Assembly: GCA_027459765.1 (NCBI GenBank)
Contig: DAIDHD010000036.1
Coordinates: 1 to 64,000 of the forward strand
DNA from: Gammaproteobacteria bacterium
GTDB taxonomy: Bacteria; Pseudomonadota; Gammaproteobacteria; Steroidobacterales; Steroidobacteraceae
DNA: 64,000 bases
Direction: 5' to 3'
How positions within the stretch are numbered: the stretch's first letter is position 1; each line of letters begins with the position of its first letter. The notes under the pieces are model-generated. The model had not been told where the DNA came from and made no database searches. It saw only the letters and a program-made list of their open reading frames with translations. Of this stretch, positions 1-9,682 are shown piece by piece. The position numbers and the translations under genes were made by a program.

Positions 1-1117
1 CTGGTTCGTGCTCGCGGATCGGCTGTTCCTGCAGTATGCCGCCTTGTTCTTCCTGCAGTCGCTGTACATCGTCTATCTCTCGGGCCAGGGCTTCCGCTGG
101 CCCGTGCTGTCGCTGGCGGCGCCGCTCGGATCTCACGCCTGGAACGTGCCCATCGGTCTGTCCGGTGCGGCGGCCTGCCTGTTCACGCGCGAGATCGCCG
201 ACCTGGAGCACTTTTCGCCGCGCATCTACGCGGTCTACGGCTGGCTGGCGTGGATCTTCGTGGGCATCACGGTGGCCAATCTCGCCACTCTGGTCGGCCT
301 GGGCGCCGTGGTGCACGCGGTGGGCAATCTCGTGTTCCTCGGTTCGGCGCTGTTCACCGTGGTGGTGGCCTTCCTCGCCTGGCGGGGTGGCAATCGCGCC
401 GCCGGCTGGTTCCTGGTGGCTTGGGGTCTGCTCGAGGGCTTCACGATGACGGCGGCGCTGCGGTTCCTGTTCGAAGCCGCGGACTTCGACGGTTCGGCGC
501 TCAACTACTACGGGCTGCCGCTGTCCATGGTGGTGGCGGCGGTGCTGGTGGCCCTGGGCGTCGCCGATCGGGTACGCCAGCAGCGGCAACGCCTGACGGC
601 GGCGGAGCGACAGGCGCAGACTGACCCGTTGACGGGCGTGCTCAATCGTCGTTCGCTGATCGAGCGTCTGGACGCCGCCGGCGTGCGGGCGCGAGCGCGA
701 GGGCTGCCGATCGCGCTCCTGTTCATAGACCTCGACCACTTCAAGCAGATCAACGACTCCTACGGACACGCCGCGGGCGACGCCTGCCTGCGCGCCATCG
801 TCGAGCCCATCCAGGCGGAGTTGCGCCAGTCGGACGTCGTGGGACGCTACGGCGGCGAAGAGTTCGTGGTGATCTTGAGCGGCGCCGACGGCGCCGCGGC
901 CCGACCCGTCGCCGAGCGAATTCTCGAGCGGGTGTCGGCGGTGCGCGTCGAGGGATTCGGCACGCCGATTCGTCTCACCTGCAGCATCGGCATTGCCTCC
1001 AGCGACACGCTCGGGTTGTGGGGCGAGCACCTGCTGGCCAGGGCTGACGCCGCCGTTTATGCTGCGAAGCGATCGGGCCGGAACCAGGTGCAGATCGCGC
1101 CGCCGCTCGCCGCTTGA
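1..1117 (+). CDS. Membrane-anchored diguanylate cyclase (GGDEF domain), 5' end truncated by window edge
   Basis: Hydrophobic N-terminal half, then DLDHFKQINDSYGHAAGD and RYGGEEFVVIL (GGEEF active-site variant). The frame is open to the window start, so the N-terminus is probably upstream. Confidence 0.9.
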   Translation, partial: WFVLADRLFLQYAALFFLQSLYIVYLSGQGFRWPVLSLAAPLGSHAWNVPIGLSGAAACLFTREIADLEHFSPRIYAVYGWLAWIFVGITVANLATLVGLGAVVHAVGNLVFLGSALFTVVVAFLAWRGGNRAAGWFLVAWGLLEGFTMTAALRFLFEAADFDGSALNYYGLPLSMVVAAVLVALGVADRVRQQRQRLTAAERQAQTDPLTGVLNRRSLIERLDAAGVRARARGLPIALLFIDLDHFKQINDSYGHAAGDACLRAIVEPIQAELRQSDVVGRYGGEEFVVILSGADGAAARPVAERILERVSAVRVEGFGTPIRLTCSIGIASSDTLGLWGEHLLARADAAVYAAKRSGRNQVQIAPPLAA

Positions 1118-1183
1118 CTCTGGAAGCCATCCGCCGGTGAATCCAACGCTGCCCCGCTCACGAAATCCATCGAAGGGTACCCC

Positions 1184-1741
1184 GTGAGGCCGTCCGTGCT
1201 CGAGCGCGTGGCCGCCGGCGACCCTGGCGCCGTGCGCGACTGCATGGATCAGTACGGCGCGCTGGTGTGGAGTCTGGCGAGGCGTCTGTCGCGCTCGCCC
1301 GCGGATGCGGAAGATGCGACCCAGGAAATTTTCCTCGACATTTGGCGCAGCGCCTCGCGATTCGATCCCGCTCAAGGCTCCGACAAGGTATTCATCGCCA
1401 TGATCGCGCGCCGGCGCCTCATCGACCGGCTGCGCAAGCATGCCTCCGAGCCGCCGATGGAGCCCGAGGAGGTGCTCGAGTCGGTCGCCTCGCCGGAGGC
1501 GGAGTCGGCGGCGCACGTGTCGCTGGAAGCGGAGCAGGCGGCGCGCGCGCTCGCGGAATTGCGCCCCGAGCAGAGGCGCGTGCTGGAACTCGGACTGCTG
1601 CACGGCTTGAGCCAATCCGAGATCTCCGCCCGGCTCGGCATGCCGCTGGGAACCGTCAAGTCGTTCATGCGGCGAGGCCTCATCAAAGTGCGCGAGTTCA
1701 TGAAGGTGGAAGTGGCGCCTGCCGGCGGGAGGGCGCCGTGA
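1184..1741 (+). CDS. ECF-family RNA polymerase sigma factor
   Basis: Region 2 (DAEDATQEIFLDIWRSASRFDP) and region 4 (LGLLHGLSQSEISARLGMPLGTVKSFMRRGL). Stop overlaps the next GTG (GTGA). Confidence 0.9.
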   Translation: MRPSVLERVAAGDPGAVRDCMDQYGALVWSLARRLSRSPADAEDATQEIFLDIWRSASRFDPAQGSDKVFIAMIARRRLIDRLRKHASEPPMEPEEVLESVASPEAESAAHVSLEAEQAARALAELRPEQRRVLELGLLHGLSQSEISARLGMPLGTVKSFMRRGLIKVREFMKVEVAPAGGRAP

Positions 1742-2544
1742 ACCCGTCTGCGCCGGTTCCGGACGACGCCTTGCTCGACCTGCTGGTGAAGCGGGTGACC
1801 GAGGGGCTGTCCACCGCGGAGCAGCGCGAGCTCGACGTGCTCGACGACGGCGAGCTCAGCGAGCAAGAGCGGGCGCTCGAGTTGGCCGCCGCCGCCGTGG
1901 CGCTCACCGCGGCGCGCGGCGCACCGCCACTGCCCGCGTCCCTGCGGGAACGCATCGAGCGGGATGCACGTACCGTGGTCGCGCTGCGCCCGCCAGGCCC
2001 GCCCGCCCGCCGCCCATGGCCGGCGGCGGCCGGGTGGTTCGCGGCCGCGGCTTGCCTGATCCTGGCGGTGGCCGGCTGGCTGCGGCAGCCGGCGTCGGCG
2101 CCGGCGACAACGCCGCCGCTGGCGCAGGAGACTCGCCTGCCGGTGCACACGCCGGCGCAGGCGCGAGCGGCGCTGCTGGCGCGCGCCGGAACTCTCAAAG
2201 CTGCGTTCGGCAAGACGGCCGATCCCGGCAGTGCCGGCGTCTCGGGCGACGTGGTCTGGGATCCGGCCACGCAGCAGGGCTATCTGCGCTTCTCCGGGCT
2301 GGCCTCCAACGATCCGTCCGTGAACCAGTATCAGCTGTGGATCTTCGACGGCGGGCGCGACTCGCGCTATCCGGTCGACGGCGGCGTGTTCGACGTGCCG
2401 AAGGGCGGTGGCGAGGTGGTGATACCGATACGGGCGGCGCTCGCGGTGCGCGCCGCCAAGGCATTCGCGGTCACGGTGGAGAAGCCCGGGGGGGTCGTGG
2501 TCTCCGGTCGCGAACACGTGGTCGCGCTGGCGCAGGTCGGCTGA
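1738..2544 (+). CDS. RskA-like anti-sigma factor, single TM helix
   Basis: GTG start overlaps the sigma-factor stop; TM segment WFAAAACLILAVAGWL; C-terminal GYLRFSGLASNDPSVNQYQLWIFDGGRDSRYPVDGGVFDVP typical of anti-sigma-K (RskA) domains. Confidence 0.8.
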   Translation: MNPSAPVPDDALLDLLVKRVTEGLSTAEQRELDVLDDGELSEQERALELAAAAVALTAARGAPPLPASLRERIERDARTVVALRPPGPPARRPWPAAAGWFAAAACLILAVAGWLRQPASAPATTPPLAQETRLPVHTPAQARAALLARAGTLKAAFGKTADPGSAGVSGDVVWDPATQQGYLRFSGLASNDPSVNQYQLWIFDGGRDSRYPVDGGVFDVPKGGGEVVIPIRAALAVRAAKAFAVTVEKPGGVVVSGREHVVALAQVG

Positions 2545-2590
2545 CCGAACCGGCACGCGGGTCGCGCAGGCGCCCTCCCGGGGCGTCGTC

Positions 2591-4219
2591 TCAGCCGTGC
2601 GTGAGGCCGCGCTCGCGCGCCGGCGGCGGCGTCCACTGGTAGAGCCAGGTCTCCGTGAGCGGCACGCCGCCGACGCGCAAGTACAGCCGCAGGTCGATCG
2701 GTTCCACGGAATCGTCCGGCGGCCGCAGGTCGAACAGCGCGCGATAGCCGTTGAACTGTTCGACGTAGTGCGCGGTGAGGTGTTCGATGCTGCCCCGCGA
2801 CGCCGTCACCACGGCCTCGACCGGCGCGTCCTTGGCGAGCGCGCCGAGTTCGCCGCCGGTGAAATCCACGGCGAAGTGCCAGGAGAAGTACTCGCGCTGT
2901 GCGCCGATGATGCCGCCTATGCCGGTGCGTGTGGCGAGCACGTGCGCCAGCGTCGGGCCGAAAGGAATGACGGTGCCCCAGTAGAGCCTATAGGCGTAGA
3001 GCAGCTCGTGCCCCGGCTCGGGCTTCTCCGCCGGATTCCAGAAGGCGACGATGTTGTCGAAGGTCTCGTCCACGGTCGGTATCTCGACCAGCTGCACCGC
3101 CCCCTTGCCCCAGCCCCCGTGGGGACCCTGCTTCGGCTCGACCCACAGGCTCGGCCGGCGGTCGTAGTACACGCCGTCGTCCTGGTAGTGATCGAAGTCT
3201 CGATCCCGCTGCATGAGTCCGAAGCCGCGCGGATCCGCGTCGAAATACGAGTTGAGGTGCAATTGCGGCGGGTTGACCAGTGGTCGCCAGATCCACTCGC
3301 CGGCACCGGTCCACATGGCGAGGCCGTCGGAGTCGTGGATCTCCGGGCGCCAGTCGTTGGCCGCGCGACGGTCGTTCTCGCCGTAGAAGAACATGCTGGT
3401 GAGGGGCGCGATGCCGAGCCGCTCGATCGGCTTGCGCGGGTAGTAGGCGGTGTCGACGTCCATCACCAGCGTGCCGCCCGGCGAGATGTCGAAGGCGAGC
3501 GCACCCGCGACGCTCGGAGAATCGAGCAGCGCGTACAGACGCATGCTGGTGGCGCCCTTGGCCGGCCGTTCGAACCAGAACGCGGTGAATCGCGGGAACT
3601 CCTCGGGCCGGGGGAAGGCGGTGTCGACCGCGAGCGCGCGCGCCGACAGCCCGTACTGGCGGGTGTCGCCGCCCACCGCGCGGAAATAGCTCGCGCCGAG
3701 AAATGCCGCCACGTCGGCCTGCCAGTTGGTGACGAACTGAATGCGGAATCCGGCGAACCCCTGGTGTCCGCGCATGACCGCGGGATTGACGCCGCTGCCG
3801 TCCCAGGTGAAGAGCGACGGATCGTACTGGATTTCTCGGGTACGGCCGTCCACGACCTCGTACAGACGCACCGGCTCGACGAAGCCCCGGCCCACGTGGA
3901 AGAACTGCAGCCGAAACTCGAGCCCGGCGTCGTGCCACAGGGCCTTGTCGGGGCGGAATCTGATCGACTGGTACTGGTCGTAGCCGAGGCTCGTCATGGC
4001 CGACGGCAGCGGCTGATTCCCGGGCCGGTACGGGTTGCCGGCCAGCCACTGGGCGTGGCCCTTCAGCCAGGCGAAGTCGAACGGCGCCCCCTCCGCGGGC
4101 ATCCCGACGGCGCCGTCCGGCTGCTTCGCGCGGGCGTCGGCGGCGTCGGCGGCGGCGGCACGCAGGCCGGCGAGTGCGAGGGAGGAGAGGAGGAGGGTTC
4201 GACGGTCGATCGTGGGCAT
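2591..4219 (-). CDS. opgD: Glucan biosynthesis protein, OpgG/OpgD family, with twin-arginine-like signal
   Basis: SIRFRPDKALWHDAGLEFRLQFFHVG, LGASYFRAVGGDTRQYGLSARALAVDT, PLTSMFFYGENDRRAANDWRPEIHDSDGL. N-terminus MPTIDRRTLLLSSLALAGL resembles a Tat signal, as in OpgD. Confidence 0.85.
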   Translation of the reverse strand: MPTIDRRTLLLSSLALAGLRAAAADAADARAKQPDGAVGMPAEGAPFDFAWLKGHAQWLAGNPYRPGNQPLPSAMTSLGYDQYQSIRFRPDKALWHDAGLEFRLQFFHVGRGFVEPVRLYEVVDGRTREIQYDPSLFTWDGSGVNPAVMRGHQGFAGFRIQFVTNWQADVAAFLGASYFRAVGGDTRQYGLSARALAVDTAFPRPEEFPRFTAFWFERPAKGATSMRLYALLDSPSVAGALAFDISPGGTLVMDVDTAYYPRKPIERLGIAPLTSMFFYGENDRRAANDWRPEIHDSDGLAMWTGAGEWIWRPLVNPPQLHLNSYFDADPRGFGLMQRDRDFDHYQDDGVYYDRRPSLWVEPKQGPHGGWGKGAVQLVEIPTVDETFDNIVAFWNPAEKPEPGHELLYAYRLYWGTVIPFGPTLAHVLATRTGIGGIIGAQREYFSWHFAVDFTGGELGALAKDAPVEAVVTASRGSIEHLTAHYVEQFNGYRALFDLRPPDDSVEPIDLRLYLRVGGVPLTETWLYQWTPPPARERGLTHG

Positions 4220-4230
4220 CGGTCTATCCT

Positions 4231-6363
4231 TCAGATCACGACGGCGGGCCGGATCAGGTCCGGCAGTGACGCCAGCGTATCGAGCAGCCGCGCATCCGCG
4301 GCGACCTCGACCCGCTCGGCAGGGGTCAGCCACCCGAGTGCCTCGTCGAGCGTGGTCGCGTCGGCGAGCTTCTGGGCGGCGGTGAAGTGATTCGGGTCCG
4401 GGCGGCCGCGGGGATCCGCCGGGCGCCGCAGATTGTCCGTTACGTGTCGCAGCCGCGCCTCGTGGTCGCGCGCGAGGTGGCGCAGACCGTCCTCGGGCAG
4501 CGTGCGGGCCTGGCGCAGCAGTTCCTGCCGACGCCGCACCAGCAGCGGCGGCTCGACCTCCGCCGGCGTGCGCAGCAGTCCGACCTTCCCGAGCGCGCGG
4601 CCGAGCGCGGCACTGCCGCTCGCCCGCGACAGCGGCACCGACAGGAACAGGCCGAGCAGCGCCGGCGAGAGCCACAGCAACAAGGGCGGCGACAACGAAT
4701 AGACGATTCCCGCGGTCACGCAGCTCAGGATCATGTGCCGCCGGTGATAGCGCCAGGCGTCGCGCCAGGAGGTTCCGCCGTCGTCGCGGCGCTGGGGCTT
4801 CCAGCCCGAATCACGGCCCATGAACACCTCGAACACGTGCCGGCTCTGGATCATCATGAGCACCGGCGCATACAGCGCGGACAGCACCGTCTCCAGCAGG
4901 AAGCTCGCGCAGACGCCCACCGCGCCGCCGCAGTGGCGCCGTATGCCGGGCGTAACGAGCGCGCGTACCAGCCCCAGCAGCTTCGGCACCATCAGCACCA
5001 CCATGCTGAACCAGAACAGGGCCATCATCAGGCGCACGTCGAATCGCGGCCAGGTCGGGAACAACTGGAAGTCGCTGGTGAAGTACTCCGGCCTGATCAG
5101 GTGCGACTGCACCGCGAGGGCGAAGCCGACGGTGATCATCAGCAGCCACAGCGGCGAGGACAGATAGCTCATGATGCCGATGCCGAGGTGCAGCCGGCTG
5201 GTGAAGCTCAGCCCCGCCGCGCCCAGCACCTTGAGGTGCTGCAAATTGCCCTGCGCCCAGCGCCGATCGCGCACCGCGACGTCGATGAGCGACGGAGGCG
5301 ACTCCTCCCAGGAGCCGCCGTAGTCGGTGTGCATGCGTACCTTCCAGCCACCGCGGCGCATGAGCGCCGCTTCGACGAAGTCGTGCGAGAGCACGTGCCC
5401 GCCGAACGGCTTGCGGCCCTCGAGCACCGGCAACCCGCAGCAGGCCGCGAATGCCGCCACCCGGATCACCGCGTTGTGGCCCCAGTAGTTCGAGCTGTCG
5501 CCGGACCAGGCCGCCAGGCCGCGGGTGATGACCGGTCCGTAGACGCAGGCCGCGAACTGCTGCAACCGGCCGAAGAAGGTGCGGGCGCCGATCAATTGCG
5601 GCGCCGACTGGACCAGACCCAGGTCCGGGTCGGCGTGCATCACCTCGACCATGCGCACCAGCGTGTCGGGTTCTATCAGGCTGTCGGCGTCGAGCACCAC
5701 CATCTGCCCGTAGCGTGCGCCCCAGCCGGTCACGAAGTCCTCCAGGTTGCCGGACTTGCGGGCGACATTGCGCCAGCGGCGCCGGTACCAGACCGGCATG
5801 ATCCCGGCGAGCGCCTTCCTGAGGCGCGCGATCGCCTCGGTCTCGCGGATCCAGGCGTCGGCGTCGGTCGAGTCCGACAGCACCACGACCTCGAAGGCGT
5901 GCTGCGCGCCGCGGTCGGCGAGCGACTCGGCCATCGCCTGCAGCGCCGTCGTCGTGCGCAGCGGGTCCTCGTTGTAGATCGGCATCACCAGTGCGGTGAG
6001 CGCCGCCTCGCCGATCCCGCCCCGCGGCACCGGATCGCGGCGCTTGGAGGCGCCGGCCACCACCGAGCCGGCGGCGAACGCGATCCACGCCAGCGAGATC
6101 GCGAAGAATACGATCATCAGGCCCTGCAGGAAGGTCATGTTCGCGAAGCGGACCACCTGCAGCATCTGATAGATGCCGTAAGCGGTCACGCCGAGCGTCA
6201 CCGAGATCAGGATGTAGCGCGCGAACAGCACGGCGGCATCCTGGCCCGGGCCGGCGCGCCGCTGCGGCCCCGAACGCAGGTCCTGCGGCGGCATGGCGAG
6301 CGGCGCCGCCGGCGGCATGCCGCCGGGCGCCGCGCGCGTGGCGAGCTGCACGGCCGTGTTCAT
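4231..6363 (-). CDS. opgH: Glucans biosynthesis glucosyltransferase OpgH (MdoH)
   Basis: Multi-TM GT2 with TALVMPIYNEDPLRTTTALQAMAESL, VLDADSLIEPDTLVRMVEVMHADPDLGLVQSAPQLIG, RDRRWAQGNLQHLKVL; ATGA overlap with the upstream opgG. Confidence 0.93.
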   Translation of the reverse strand: MNTAVQLATRAAPGGMPPAAPLAMPPQDLRSGPQRRAGPGQDAAVLFARYILISVTLGVTAYGIYQMLQVVRFANMTFLQGLMIVFFAISLAWIAFAAGSVVAGASKRRDPVPRGGIGEAALTALVMPIYNEDPLRTTTALQAMAESLADRGAQHAFEVVVLSDSTDADAWIRETEAIARLRKALAGIMPVWYRRRWRNVARKSGNLEDFVTGWGARYGQMVVLDADSLIEPDTLVRMVEVMHADPDLGLVQSAPQLIGARTFFGRLQQFAACVYGPVITRGLAAWSGDSSNYWGHNAVIRVAAFAACCGLPVLEGRKPFGGHVLSHDFVEAALMRRGGWKVRMHTDYGGSWEESPPSLIDVAVRDRRWAQGNLQHLKVLGAAGLSFTSRLHLGIGIMSYLSSPLWLLMITVGFALAVQSHLIRPEYFTSDFQLFPTWPRFDVRLMMALFWFSMVVLMVPKLLGLVRALVTPGIRRHCGGAVGVCASFLLETVLSALYAPVLMMIQSRHVFEVFMGRDSGWKPQRRDDGGTSWRDAWRYHRRHMILSCVTAGIVYSLSPPLLLWLSPALLGLFLSVPLSRASGSAALGRALGKVGLLRTPAEVEPPLLVRRRQELLRQARTLPEDGLRHLARDHEARLRHVTDNLRRPADPRGRPDPNHFTAAQKLADATTLDEALGWLTPAERVEVAADARLLDTLASLPDLIRPAVVI

Positions 6364-7922
6364 GGCGCCGTCCAACGGTAAAGCCAGGTCTCGCTGATCG
6401 GCCGGTCACCGCGCAGCAGCCGCAGTCGCAGCTCGACGAGTTCGGCGTCGCCCGGATCGAGCTCGAAGCTCACGCGCAGGCCGTGCATGTCGCCGTTGGG
6501 CACCAGCGCGGCATTCGAGATCCTGCCGGTGGAGGCCGACAGGTCGAGACGCAAGCCGTCGGTCTTCTCGCCCGCGCCGACCACGTCGAGAATGAACACC
6601 CTGCGCCTGCCGTCCAGGCTGGCGCCGGAGCGCGTGGCGACGATCTTGCCGAAACCCTTGGGCAGCGGCGGCTCGGCGCTCCAGGTCACGCGGTACGCGT
6701 AGTGAACCGGGTGGCCCGCGAGCAGCCGGTCCGCGGGCCTCCAGAAGGCGACGATGTTGTCGTTGGTCTCGCGCCCGGAGGGGATCTCCACCAGCTCGAG
6801 CGCGCCGCGGCCCCAGTCCCCCTGGGGTTCCACCCACGCGCTCGGCCGCCGCTCGTAGTGATTCTCGAGGTCCTGGAAGTCGCCCTGTTCGCGGGAGCGT
6901 TGCACCAGGCCGAAGCCTCTGGGCGGCAGCGTGGTGAAGCTCGACACCTGCAGCTTGGTGGGGTTGGCGAGCTGGCGGAGGATGTGCTCGTCGCTCTGCG
7001 AGGTGATCTGCAGCCCGTCCGAGTCGTGCACCTCCGGCCGATAATCGTCCAGCCGCCCGCGGTTGGTCTCGTCGAACAGGAACATCGAGGTCAGCGGCGC
7101 GATGCCGACCACGCGCATCTCGGCGCGCGGGAACAGCGTCATGTCGACGTCCATCACCGTTTCGTCACCCGGCGTGACCGTGAACCGATACGCGCCGGTG
7201 GTCGACTCGCTCTCCAGCAGCGCGTAGATCACGATGCTCTTGGCGCGCGGCGCCGGCCGCTCGATCCAGAAGTGGGTGAACGACGGGAACTCCTCGCCCA
7301 TGGGTTCGGCCGTGTTGATCGCGAGTCCGCGCGCCGACAGCCCGTACAGCAGGTGCTTCGCCACCGCGCGGAAGTAACTCGCGCCCGGGAACACCAGGAA
7401 TTCGTCCCAGACGTTCTTCTCGTTGATCTGGTTGCGCAGCCGGAATCCCGACAGCGGGATGCTCACCTTGCCGAGAGGCGGCACGCTGGCCGCCATCTCG
7501 AACATGGCCGGCGTCGCGGTCAGATTGACGGCCCGGCCGTTCTCCACCGTGGACACGATCACCGGCGCCGCCCCTTGGCCGAGTTCGCCGCGCTCGGCGC
7601 GCAGGAGTTCGAGCCGGAACGGCACCTTCTCGTCGCGCCAGATGCCGTGCTCGGGATTGAATTGAATGCTGCGGTATTGTTGCGGGCTCAACTTGTCGAG
7701 CGGAGAGGGCAGGCTGCTGCGCGGCGCCACGTAGGCCTGCGTCGCGCGCCGCTTGGCCTCCGCGAGCAGCGCGTCGTAGCTGAAGGAGCCGCTTGCCGGC
7801 GCAGCCGGCTGCGGCGCCGGCGCCTTGTCCGCGCGCCGCGTGGCAGCCACGGCGTTCGCGGCGAGCGTGGCCGACAGGAGGATGCTGAGCGCACGACGGG
7901 CAGGAATCATCGACAGCGGCAA
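6360..7922 (-). CDS. opgG: Glucan biosynthesis protein OpgG (MdoG)
   Basis: Signal peptide (MIPARRALSILLSATLAANAVAA) then YRSIQFNPEHGIWRDEKVPFRLELL, PGASYFRAVAKHLLYGLSARGLAINT, PLTSMFLFDETNRGRLDDYRPEVHDSDGL. Start could be the internal ATG of MIPARR. Confidence 0.9.
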   Translation of the reverse strand: MPLSMIPARRALSILLSATLAANAVAATRRADKAPAPQPAAPASGSFSYDALLAEAKRRATQAYVAPRSSLPSPLDKLSPQQYRSIQFNPEHGIWRDEKVPFRLELLRAERGELGQGAAPVIVSTVENGRAVNLTATPAMFEMAASVPPLGKVSIPLSGFRLRNQINEKNVWDEFLVFPGASYFRAVAKHLLYGLSARGLAINTAEPMGEEFPSFTHFWIERPAPRAKSIVIYALLESESTTGAYRFTVTPGDETVMDVDMTLFPRAEMRVVGIAPLTSMFLFDETNRGRLDDYRPEVHDSDGLQITSQSDEHILRQLANPTKLQVSSFTTLPPRGFGLVQRSREQGDFQDLENHYERRPSAWVEPQGDWGRGALELVEIPSGRETNDNIVAFWRPADRLLAGHPVHYAYRVTWSAEPPLPKGFGKIVATRSGASLDGRRRVFILDVVGAGEKTDGLRLDLSASTGRISNAALVPNGDMHGLRVSFELDPGDAELVELRLRLLRGDRPISETWLYRWTAP

Positions 7923-8035
7923 GGAGGTCGCTCCAGGGCAAGAAAGCTACCTTGGATGAACTGGGCGCGCGCTGTCAACGGCGCGTGCCGGCGGCGTCGG
8001 CGGGCGCCGGGCCGCGTGCGTTACACTGCCGCCGG

Positions 8036-8986
8036 ATGAACGCGGAGACTTCTGCCCCACGGCGCGATTCGCAGGCCAGCGGCGCGGTGCTCATGGTCCG
8101 ACCGGCCAGCTTCGGCTTCAATGCCGAGACGGCCGGCAGCAACGTTTTCCAGCGCGCCGCGGTCGCCGGCGAAGCGTTCGCCGAGCGCGCGCGCGCCGAA
8201 TTCGACGCGGCGGCGCGGGAACTGGATCGCGCCGGGGTGCGCGTGGTCGTGGTCGAAGACACGGCCGAGCCTGCCAAGCCCGACGCGGTGTTTCCGAACA
8301 ACTGGGTGAGCTTTCACGCGGACGGCACGGTGGTGCTCTATCCGATGCTGGCGCCGAACCGGCGTGCGGAGCGTCGCGACGACGTGGTCCGGCGTGCGGC
8401 CGCAGCCACGGGCTTCACGCCGACCCGCGTGGTCGACTTGAGCGGTGCGGAAGCGGCGGGTTGCTACCTGGAGGGCACCGGCAGCCTGGTGCTCGACCGT
8501 GTGCGGCGCATCGCGTTCGCCGCCTTGTCGCCACGCACCCACCGTGCGCCGCTCGAGGACTTCGGGCGGCGGCTCGACTACCAGATCGTCGCCTTCGATA
8601 CCCGCGACGGGGCCGGCACGCCGGTCTACCACACCAACGTGTTGCTGGCCGTGGGTTCGCGATTCGCCGTGCTGTGCGAGGAGGTGATCCCTTCGGCCGA
8701 GCAGCGCGCCACGGTACGCGAGCGGCTCGAGGCGGGAGGGCACGCGGTGCTGGTGATCGACGCGGCGCAGATGGCGGGCTTCGCGGCGAACCTGCTGGAA
8801 CTGGCGACGCCCGCCGGGCCGGTGATCGCGCTGTCGCGCACGGCGTGGGAGGTGCTCGACTCGCCGCGCCGGCGCCGACTCGAGGCCCACGGCAGCTTGC
8901 TCGCGCTCGACGTGCCGACCATCGAGCGGCTTGGCGGCGGCAGCGTGCGCTGCATGCTCGCCGAGGTGCCGGCGCCCGCCGCTTGA
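8036..8986 (+). CDS. ctlX: Amidinohydrolase / dimethylarginine dimethylaminohydrolase-like (citrulline hydrolase CtlX type)
   Basis: MVRPASFGFNAETAGSNVFQ, DAVFPNNWVSFHADGTVVLYPM, CYLEGTGSLVLDR, YHTNVLLAVGSRFAVLCEE, and terminal GGGSVRCMLAEV with the catalytic Cys. Confidence 0.85.
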   Translation: MNAETSAPRRDSQASGAVLMVRPASFGFNAETAGSNVFQRAAVAGEAFAERARAEFDAAARELDRAGVRVVVVEDTAEPAKPDAVFPNNWVSFHADGTVVLYPMLAPNRRAERRDDVVRRAAAATGFTPTRVVDLSGAEAAGCYLEGTGSLVLDRVRRIAFAALSPRTHRAPLEDFGRRLDYQIVAFDTRDGAGTPVYHTNVLLAVGSRFAVLCEEVIPSAEQRATVRERLEAGGHAVLVIDAAQMAGFAANLLELATPAGPVIALSRTAWEVLDSPRRRRLEAHGSLLALDVPTIERLGGGSVRCMLAEVPAPAA

Positions 8987-9037
8987 CGCGCGCGCCGCTC
9001 TCGGGCGCGCCGCGCGAGAGTGGCATAATCCGCCCCG

Positions 9038-9682
9038 GTGCTCGAACTCGGACTCAAGACCCTCATCGCCTACCTGCTCGGCACGGTGCTCGGCAGCCTC
9101 GTGCTCGGCCGCCTGCGCGGCGTCGACATCCGCACCCAGGGCAGCGGCAATGCCGGCGCCACCAACGCGCTGCGTACGCAGGGCAAGGCATTCGGCGCCG
9201 CCGTGCTCGCCATCGACGTCGCCAAGGGCGTGCTGGCGGTGGCCTGGCTGCCGGCGGTGTCCATCCCGGGAGTCGCGGCGGACCCGCAGTTGGCGCGCGA
9301 GTGGCTGCGGGTCGCATGCGCGGCCGCGGTCGTGGTCGGCCACGTCTATCCCGTGTGGTTCGGCTTCCGCGGCGGCAAGGGAGTCGCCACGGTGCTCGGC
9401 GTCGTCGGCGCCCTCGGCCCGTGGATGCTGGTCCCGTTGCTCGGCGCCTGGCTCGCGGTGCTGGCCTTGACCGGATACGTGGGGCTCGCGAGCATGCTCG
9501 CGGGCGTGTGCCTCACGGTCGCCGCGGCGCTGCACCGTCCGTTCGACGCGCCGCTGGTCGCGTTTTGCGCGGCGGCTGCCGCGTTCGTGATCTACACCCA
9601 TCGCGGCAACATCGACCGCATGCGACGCGGTACCGAGCACCGCATCCGCCGGCCATGGCTGTCCCGCTCGCGCGTCGCGTGA
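9038..9682 (+). CDS. plsY: Glycerol-3-phosphate acyltransferase PlsY
   Basis: LGTVLGSLVLGRLRGVDIRTQGSGNAGATNALRTQGK, GHVYPVWFGFRGGKGVATVLG, VIYTHRGNIDRMRRGTE. Confidence 0.95.
   Translation: MLELGLKTLIAYLLGTVLGSLVLGRLRGVDIRTQGSGNAGATNALRTQGKAFGAAVLAIDVAKGVLAVAWLPAVSIPGVAADPQLAREWLRVACAAAVVVGHVYPVWFGFRGGKGVATVLGVVGALGPWMLVPLLGAWLAVLALTGYVGLASMLAGVCLTVAAALHRPFDAPLVAFCAAAAAFVIYTHRGNIDRMRRGTEHRIRRPWLSRSRVA

Noticed and set aside
4387-6381. 664-aa plus-strand ORF antisense to opgH
   Set aside because: His/Arg/Ala-rich composition with no domain; opgH is clearly coding on the other strand.
8021-9640. 539-aa minus ORF across ctlX and plsY
   Set aside because: Antisense to two well-supported genes; no motif.
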